Shown: positions 57,743 through 64,000 of the stretch, one piece after another
Layout: every line of letters begins with the position of its first letter
Numbering within the stretch: position 1 is the first letter of the stretch
Source: Argopecten irradians
Lineage: Eukaryota > Mollusca > Bivalvia > Pectinida > Pectinidae
Reading direction: 5' to 3'
NCBI RefSeq assembly: GCF_041381155.1
Contig: NC_091147.1
Span: 30,291,349-30,355,348 of the forward strand
Length of the DNA: 64,000 nt
Position numbers and translations under genes: made by a program
The notes under the pieces: generated by a model
Seen by the model: only the letters and a program-made list of their open reading frames with translations
Databases searched by the model: none
What the model was told of the DNA's origin: nothing

Positions 57743-59570
57743 CAAGAGATCCCAGAGGGATCTTGGCGCCCACCAAAGAATGATCTATGTCTGACAACAG
57801 AAAGAGGGATCTTTTCCCTGCTTTTCAAACTTTTACTACATACTATATATGAACCTTGAGAAAGATCTTTTCAGTACTTTCTGAGATATGTAGCAGTAAC
57901 AAACTTCAATTATCAAAATTCAAGATGGCTACCTGTCGATCATCTTGCTGACCGATCTGTCCCAAAATGCAATATGCACAACTAGGGTCGTAGGGGAACC
58001 TACATATAAAATTTGAGAAAGATTCCTTCAGTACTTTCTGGGAAATAGTGTTAACAAACTTTAACTATCAAAATCCAAGATGGCCGCCAGTCGGCTATCT
58101 TGTTGACCGATCACTCCCAAAATGCAATATGCACAACAAGGGTTCAAGGGGAACATGCATATGAAATTTGAGAGAGATCCCTTCAGTACTTTCTGAGAAA
58201 TAGCGGTAACAAACTTTAACTATCAAAATCCAAGATGGCCGCCAGTCGGCCATCTTGTTGACCGATTGGTCCCAAAATGCAATATGCACAACTAGGGCCC
58301 TAGGGGAACCTACATATGAAATTTGAGAAAGATCCCTTAAGTACTTTCTGAGAAATAGCGGTAACAAACTTTAACTATCAAAATCCAAGATGGCCGCCAG
58401 TCGGCCATCTTGTTGACCGATTGGTCCCAAAATGCAATATGCACAACTAGGGCCCTAGGAGAACCAACATATGATATTTGAGAAAGATCCCTTAAGTACT
58501 TTCTGAGAAATAGCGGTAACAAACTTTAACTATCAAAATCCAAGATGGCCGCCAGTCGGCCATCTTGTTGACCGATCTGTCCCAAAATGCAATATGCACA
58601 ACTAGGGCCCTAGGGGAACCTACATATGAATTTTGAGAAAGATCCCTTCAAAACTTTCTGAGAAATAGCGGTAACAAACTTTAACTATCAAAATCCAAGA
58701 TGGCCGCCAGTCGGCCATCTTGTTGACCGATTGGTCCCAAAATGCAATATGCACAACTAGGGCCCTAGGAGAACCAACATATGAAATTTGAGAAAGATCC
58801 CTTCAAAACTTTCTGAGAAATAGCGGTAACAAACTTTAACTATCAAAATCCAAGATGGCCGCCAGTCGGCCATCTTGTTGACCGATTGGTCCCAAAATGC
58901 AATATGCACAACTAGGGCCCTAGGAGAACCAACATATGAAATTTGAGAAAGATCCCTTCAAAACTTTCTGAGAAATAGCGGTAACAAACTTTAACTATCA
59001 AAATCCAAGATGGCCGCCAGTCGGCCATCTTGTTGACCGATTGGTCCCAAAATGCAATATGCACAACTAGGGCCCTAGGGGAACCTACATGTGAAATTTG
59101 AGACAGATCCCTTAAGTACTTTCTGAGAAATAGCGGTAACAAACTTTAACTATCAAAATCCAAGATGGCCGCCAGTCGGCCATCTTGTTGACCGATTGGT
59201 CCCAAAATGCAATATGCACAACTAGGGCCCTAGGGGAACCTACATGTGAAATTTGAGAAAGATCCCTTCAAAACTTTCTGAGAAATAGCGGTAACAAACT
59301 TTAACTATCAAAATCCAAGATGGCCGCCAGTCGGCCATCTTGTTGACCGATTGGTCCCAAAATGCAATATGCACAACTAGGGCCCTAGGGGAACCTACAT
59401 GTGAAATTTGAGAAAGCTCCCTTCTGTACTTTCTGAGAAATAGCGGTAACAAGAATTGTTACGGACGGACGGACGGACGGAAGGACGGACGGACGGACGG
59501 AAGGACGGACGGACGACGGACCACGGACGAAAGGCGATTTGAATAGCCCACCATCTGATGATGGTGGGCT
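57743..59570 (-). mobile_element. Pearl-like element C, second copy, inserted in the PolB pseudogene
   Basis: Tail CAAG plus hairpin AGATCCC/GGGATCT (57743-57763). About ten ~154-bp monomers with AAGATGGCCGCC...CGGCCATCTT, very similar to each other between 58150 and 59450. GGAC microsatellite 59462-59525 and head palindrome 59545-59570. Same architecture as 5570-7053 but opposite strand. Bases at the insertion point are T-rich on the PolB strand, as for Helentron-type insertion without target duplication. Confidence 0.88.
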
Positions 59571-60643
59571 AAAAAGACATTCTTTGTACATTTCGTGACG
59601 TAGGTCACGTTTTATCGTTGCCTTCTTTATACCTTTGGCGATCTGTTTCTCACGAAATGTAGTATCACCGATTTCATCTACTGCATATTTGTAACTGTAC
59701 ATTTTGGCTCTAAGTCCTACGAACTGACAAAGCACATTTCCACCACATTCATCCTTAAAAAAGCCTGGTACTTTCTTACACGTTTGATCGAAATAGGGGC
59801 TTTCAGAGGGATAATTGCTTAGATCGAATTTGTGTCTGTCTCGGTACATGTCTGAATACACGTCATCACATGTCACGTGGTAGAGGAGACTGTCGGTATC
59901 CGTCATCAGGAGGGTAAGGTCATTGCCATATGTCTCTTTCTAGTAACCATAATAAAAATCATACATGACAACTTTAGACAGGTCTAAAATCGCTTGTCCA
60001 ACGTAAACAGGTTTGTTCAATGTCAGTTTGACCTTCTGATTTTCGACTGCAGTTAGATTTTCATCAAAGATGGTGAATCTCTTAAAGGAAGGTCGCGCTA
60101 CGTACTTTTTGAATTTGATCTCATTGTGGGTTAGTTTGATGTCACCACGTTTCCTCACGTTTCCATTGTCTTGCCAAATACGGCATTGTTCATCAGTTTA
60201 AAGAAATCTTTCTCGAAATCGTTTTTTGCATGTTTCCGTTTCTCACTGTTAAAATCTATGTATTTCTTGAGCCACGGAGTCTGTTCGAATTGTAGTATTC
60301 TATGAATCTTGACGAGTTTTATCCCCAATTTCAAATATTGTTTAAGATTTCGATAATGGCAAAACGTATTTCACCCTGTCTTCAAGAGTTGGTATCAGTT
60401 TCTCAGTGGTGACCCCATCACAACTTCCCATCGACATGAGAATCGGGGTGGAGTTCTCTCCAAAGTCGTCGACTCGCGGGCGACAATTCATCGGCGCGAA
60501 CGGTTTTTTTTAATCGGCGCGAGCGGGTAATCGCTATGAGAGTCGTGTAATGAGGATGAGTATTCCAAGTCCACCTCTAATAGAAAACCATGCGCGTCAT
60601 TATCCTCAACTTTCATGACGTTGATGTTTGTGACGTCGTCCAC
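59571..60643 (-). pseudogene. PolB pseudogene, palm and thumb portion
   Basis: Continues PolB downstream of the stop at 60644. The first part (60160-60640) is in broken frames with recognisable pieces (palm motif [15 protein letters not shown] near 60190). Then an open stretch with KRFTIFDENL and VYVGQAILDLSKVVMYDF, a TAG at about 59941, and motif C TDTDSLLYHV (near 59895) on to the pearl insertion at 59570. All polymerase motifs can be found, but at least three stops or shifts separate them. Confidence 0.8.
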
Positions 60644-62698
60644 CTACCTAAAACCGCCTGCAGGTAGAGGTTCAGACACTGCTTTACCATAGAGATTATT
60701 ACAATCGGTGTACATGATGTACGACGTTGGTTTAAGTGGGTTGTATGTGTCTGACAGACGAGGGTTGTTTGCTTCCGCGTATTTATTCGATATCATCGAG
60801 ACACCACCACGGATTCCTGCTTCAAAGAAAAGGTACATATCCGGATCTTTGATCAGATCAAGACTAACTCTCGTCATACGTAACGCTGAACTCCAAGCGA
60901 GACCGGGAGCGGTAAAGAAATGCGCCGCATCTAGACCGTAATAGCCCAAACACATTGCTCTGAAATTCTCGAAGACGTCTGCAAGCAGCAATACGTCGGT
61001 TTTCAGATATAGGTCTTGATATTCGCCGAGGTTGTTTATTTTCATTTCTTTCCACACCTTTTGTGCGTGTACGTAGTCTTCCTCCGAAATGTGACTCTTG
61101 GTTAGACTGCTGTAAAAGCACTCTTTAGACGGGAGTTGCGTTTCTGTAAATTTTTCCGCACAATCTAAGTATTCATATGGGTATACACCCTTGCGAAGCA
61201 ACAGTGTAGTCTCCGACACAGAAAATTCTTTAGAAAAGTGTTTGAAATGAGAAAGATCATTCTTAGCCAAGTTTTCCGTTAATGTTTCAAGACTCTGTGA
61301 CATGAATTGAAATGAATCGATGAAACGTAAGGGGCCAAGAGAAAACGAAATGTATTTTTCTGTGTTATTCGGTATGCATTGGATATCCTGAAATAGACCA
61401 ACGCTCTGACAGATCAGGTGACTGTCATACCCGCGTAAATTATGAAATACGCATGGAATGTATGATGGGTATTTATAATTCAGGTTACAGGACTCGTGAG
61501 CTGCACCTCGATAGAGTCCTGTGATATGACAGTGATCGTGGACCTTCTTGCACTCTTTTGTGAAACACTTTCCACACATATGACACCGCGAACTTGTTTT
61601 GAAATCTCGTTCGTCTTTTGGACGCATGATCATCGGTTCCACAATACCTAATATTTCTTTGATTTCTTCTGCCTCGTCCAATAAATATTCTAAAAACGTT
61701 CTAGTTACGTCCTGACCTCTGTAAATAGCCGGAGGCTTTGTATATTTATCGTCTATACATACACGTTGATATCCAAAACTACATGGTTCGAATTGAGCAG
61801 TTTTCGTTGTGCTCGATATACTCGGATCATTTTCACACGAGTCCATGGGTTGTACGAACGCCTCGAAATCGCAAAACAGAACGAAGGGTGCCTTCAGCTG
61901 CTTTCGAAAGTCTTCGAATTTTAACATGTCATTTTCCGGAAATTCTATACATTGAGGATCGTGCCGCGCACAATTTTCTACGTGTTTATCTAACAAATCC
62001 TCTCGCACGAAACCTTGAAGACAGTATTGACAGAAATATGTTTTGTTTCTGACTTTCTTTGTTCTGGACAAGAAGGAGTTTAGATCGCGAATGAGACAGT
62101 AATGTGATTTTTCATCTTCTCGCAAGAATAGAAGATTTACATGGTGTCGAGTTTCACGCATCTGCGTTACATGCATGGGAAATATGTCTCGGCCTTCGCA
62201 TCCGAATACGTTAACGCTGATTTGATTTAGTTTCTCGAATTTAGATACTTGCGAGATGGGAATGGGGTAGGTCATACCGGTCATGTCGAGATCGTTTTCG
62301 TACTGTATGTAATTTGATACACGTTCAGGTAAGTAGGATACAGGGTGGAGAGAAGCTAGTATAGACCACTTGAAGCAAAACTCGTCATTGTTTTGAACGT
62401 TTGTTAGGCTTCTACTATTACTAAACGTAGACGGGGTTGGAATGTAGGAAGAACCACCAATAGGCGAATAATTTGCCAAGCGAACCTCTAATTTTACTAC
62501 CCTTTTCAAAACCCAACCTGATCCCTTTCGAATAAATTCTTCGAAAGAGGCGTACATTTTTTGAAAAGCTTCGTTTACATTGTGTTCTAAGTCACTTTCA
62601 TTCGCCATTTGTACATACGCCCTACTTAAAAAGTGAGGCATGGTCTGACTTACATTACCTTCTTTATCTTCTTTTTCAAGAGAAACAGTACATAGTTC
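60644..62698 (-). pseudogene. Protein-primed DNA polymerase B (Polinton/viral type) with EndoVII-like finger, N-terminal part
   Basis: Open frame of about 685 residues (the reading frame runs to 62764, but its first ~22 codons lie in a palindromic repeat). Counting from 62764: a C2H2-like finger at 244-268 (C-X2-C...H...H), exonuclease motif I FCDFEAF (297-303), a zinc-binding EndoVII/HNH-like insert at 394-427 (CHMC...HDHCH...CN), exonuclease motif II HNLRGYDSH (441-449), motif III YLKTDVLLLADVFENF, and palm motif A YTDCNNLYG near the C-end. A TAG at 60644-60646 cuts the frame before motif B. Polymerases of this class (DNA_pol_B_2) replicate Polinton/Maverick, adintovirus and related elements by protein priming. 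No neighbouring capsid, ATPase or retroviral-type integrase is seen. Confidence 0.88.
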
Positions 62699-63005
62699 AT
62701 ATAAGGATTGAAAAGCGTTTTTATTGTGTTTACGGTGGTATGAATGCAATGTGGATACAGTCATATTTAATGTAGCGCGTTAGCGCTACATGTATAATAT
62801 GACTGTATCCACATTGCATTCATACCACCGTAAACACAATAAAAACGCTTTTCAATACTTGTGTTTACGGTGGTATGAATGCAATGTGGATACAGTCATA
62901 TTTAATGTAGCGCGTTAGCGCTACATGTATAATATGACTGTATCCACATTGCATTCATACCACCGTAAACACAATAAAAACGCTTTTCAATACTTATATT
63001 TACAT
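62699..63005. mobile_element. Two tandem ~150-bp palindromes with the conserved 20-bp core
   Basis: Palindrome 1 is 62699-62860 (centre TGTAGCGCGTTAGCGCTACA at 62771-62790). Palindrome 2 is 62861-63005 (centre 62906-62925). They are nearly identical to each other and share an ATTGAAAAGCG/CGCTTTTCAAT outer arm; only the right outer end keeps TATATTTACAT as in the 37.2-kb copy. They overlap the apparent 5' end of the PolB frame. Confidence 0.85.
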
Positions 63006-63358
63006 TTTTTGTCCTCTAAAGTAGCTATTTTAATGGTTTTGAAACAATATATTGGTTGCTAAGTAGAGTAGCTACGGTAGTCTATGCAGCTACTGGAACT
63101 GGGTAAATATAATCCCTGGGTTTTGGTTACGATTTACGTAAAATTTTATTTCATTCGAGTTTTAAATAATAAAAATTCAACACAATTTGTTTTTCTTCAA
63201 ACATTTAATCGTTTCCGAAAGTGAATTAAACGCCTTTTAATACGTCGCTGTGTTATTATATTCAAACTGTCGGCAAGTCCGCGCATTGATAACACTGTTA
63301 CTGTGAAGCGGCGCGTGACACTGCAGAGACACGCCATTTGTAAAACGAGCTGGATTCG
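63006..63358. other. Spacer between palindromes and recombinase
   Basis: Contains ATTGGTTGCTAAGTAGAGTAGCTACGGTAGTC (63051-63082), shared with the flank of the 37.2-kb palindrome. Otherwise no gene is seen. Confidence 0.4.
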
Positions 63359-64000
63359 TCAGTTGGAAAAGTTAAATGTGCATCCGTGGAATACGGAGTT
63401 AGTTAGCATCCCCGTGGAAGTATAATTAGACATAACGGAGGAGGAATACGCTTTGTTTTCATCCAAGGCACCGACATTCGGCATCAGGTTAGTACTAGAC
63501 CTAACTTCGTCAAGATTACGTGTGACTGTGTGGGAAGGTTGTAACACACGTGGTCGTGGGACGATTTCAGAATTTGAAGCTGAATTTTGAGGAGTTTCGC
63601 CAGATGCTAAGCAAGACAGTGTATTTGACAACGACTTCTTTTGTTGATCAGAACATGTTCGGTTGTAGGATCGTATAGCAGCTTCTGACCTGTGTCCAGA
63701 CATGAACATGATATGCCGCGCTTCAAAGCCCGAGTCATTCATGGCAGTAATAGCCGTCGCGCGGAGGCAGTGTGCGGTGTATTTTTTTACACCGCTGTGT
63801 TTGCAAATTTCTGGCATGAAGCCGACGAATGTTCTTGGAGCAAGTGGTTTCTGAGTGTACCAAACTGCATTTGGGAGAGCATTCTTGTGATATTGATTGA
63901 ACAACATTTCTGCTGATGGGTCAGTTTTATCTATCAGTAATTTCAACAATGACACGGGACAAAACTGGCCGGCAGACGGGACAGCATACATTTTTTTTGT
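63359..64000 (-). CDS. Crypton/DUF3504-like tyrosine recombinase, C-terminal part (5' end outside window)
   Basis: Open frame of 210 residues reaching the window edge. Counting from the first Met (63991), catalytic box HCLR (H74-R77), H93, GHR (H100) and SYNR (Y109) follow the H-x-x-R...H...Y pattern of tyrosine recombinases. The upstream part keeps the CPVSLL and WYTQKPL segments typical of the family. A Ser/Asn-rich tail of about 100 residues ends GCTFNFSN. Such recombinases drive Crypton transposons and were co-opted in several animal proteins. No stop or frameshift in the visible part. It lies on the same strand as, and 660 bp upstream of, the PolB pseudogene, with the palindromes between. 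The start cannot be set because the window ends. Confidence 0.75.
   Translation of the reverse strand, partial: TKKMYAVPSAGQFCPVSLLKLLIDKTDPSAEMLFNQYHKNALPNAVWYTQKPLAPRTFVGFMPEICKHSGVKKYTAHCLRATAITAMNDSGFEARHIMFMSGHRSEAAIRSYNRTCSDQQKKSLSNTLSCLASGETPQNSASNSEIVPRPRVLQPSHTVTRNLDEVRSSTNLMPNVGALDENKAYSSSVMSNYTSTGMLTNSVFHGCTFNFSN

Noticed and set aside
58095..59452. Repeated frames beginning MLPLFLRKY on the - strand
   Set aside because: Spaced by the ~154-bp monomer of pearl C; shadow of the tandem repeat.

Overview
The window looks like accessory, transposon-dense DNA from a bivalve mollusc. It is AT-rich and intron-bearing, with almost no intact long ORFs. It carries 'pearl'-type repeats (about 155-bp tandem cores, ACGG/CCGT microsatellite, terminal palindrome), tRNA-derived SINEs with a MetaSINE-like core, L1/Tx1-like and CR1/Jockey-like LINEs, Ty3/gypsy remnants, a protein-primed DNA polymerase B pseudogene and a Crypton-like tyrosine recombinase. 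Species cannot be named from sequence alone.

Layout. 1-7.05 kb: three pearl-like tandem elements (A, B, C) and a ~310-bp satellite, nested or abutting. 7.28-11.4 kb: the last three visible exons of a + strand host gene of unknown function. Its introns hold a 31-bp array, a fourth pearl-like element (D) and a 2.1-kb 55-bp array. 12.6-31.5 kb: one Gmr1-like Ty3/gypsy element on the - strand (gag, protease, integrase, RT, RNase H, LTR). It is split by a 13.36-kb insertion (14864-28220) that ends in TG...CA and is flanked by a 4-bp ATGG duplication. The insertion is itself packed with LINE pieces, SINEs, MITEs and minisatellites. 31.5-40 kb: non-coding, with two inverted copies of a CGACAA-rich element, a 178-bp palindrome and a possible promoter/first exon. 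41.1-42.1 kb: an intact - strand exon joining C2H2 zinc fingers to a KCTD-like T1/BTB domain, the best candidate for an active protein gene. 42.2-49.8 kb: a gypsy integrase tail and L1-like LINE pieces in inverted arrangement around a ~2.2-kb insertion. 51.1-55.3 kb: a CR1/Jockey-like LINE interrupted by a V-SINE-like element. 55.4-57.3 kb: minisatellites. 57.6-64 kb: a - strand PolB pseudogene split by a pearl C copy, two tandem ~150-bp palindromes at its 5' edge, then the C-terminal part of a tyrosine recombinase running off the window.

Little here works together as a pathway. The strongest themes are nested insertions whose order can be read from duplications and reading frames, several unrelated pearl families sharing one architecture, and palindromic elements with a conserved 20-bp core that recur at 37.3 kb and beside the PolB/recombinase genes.
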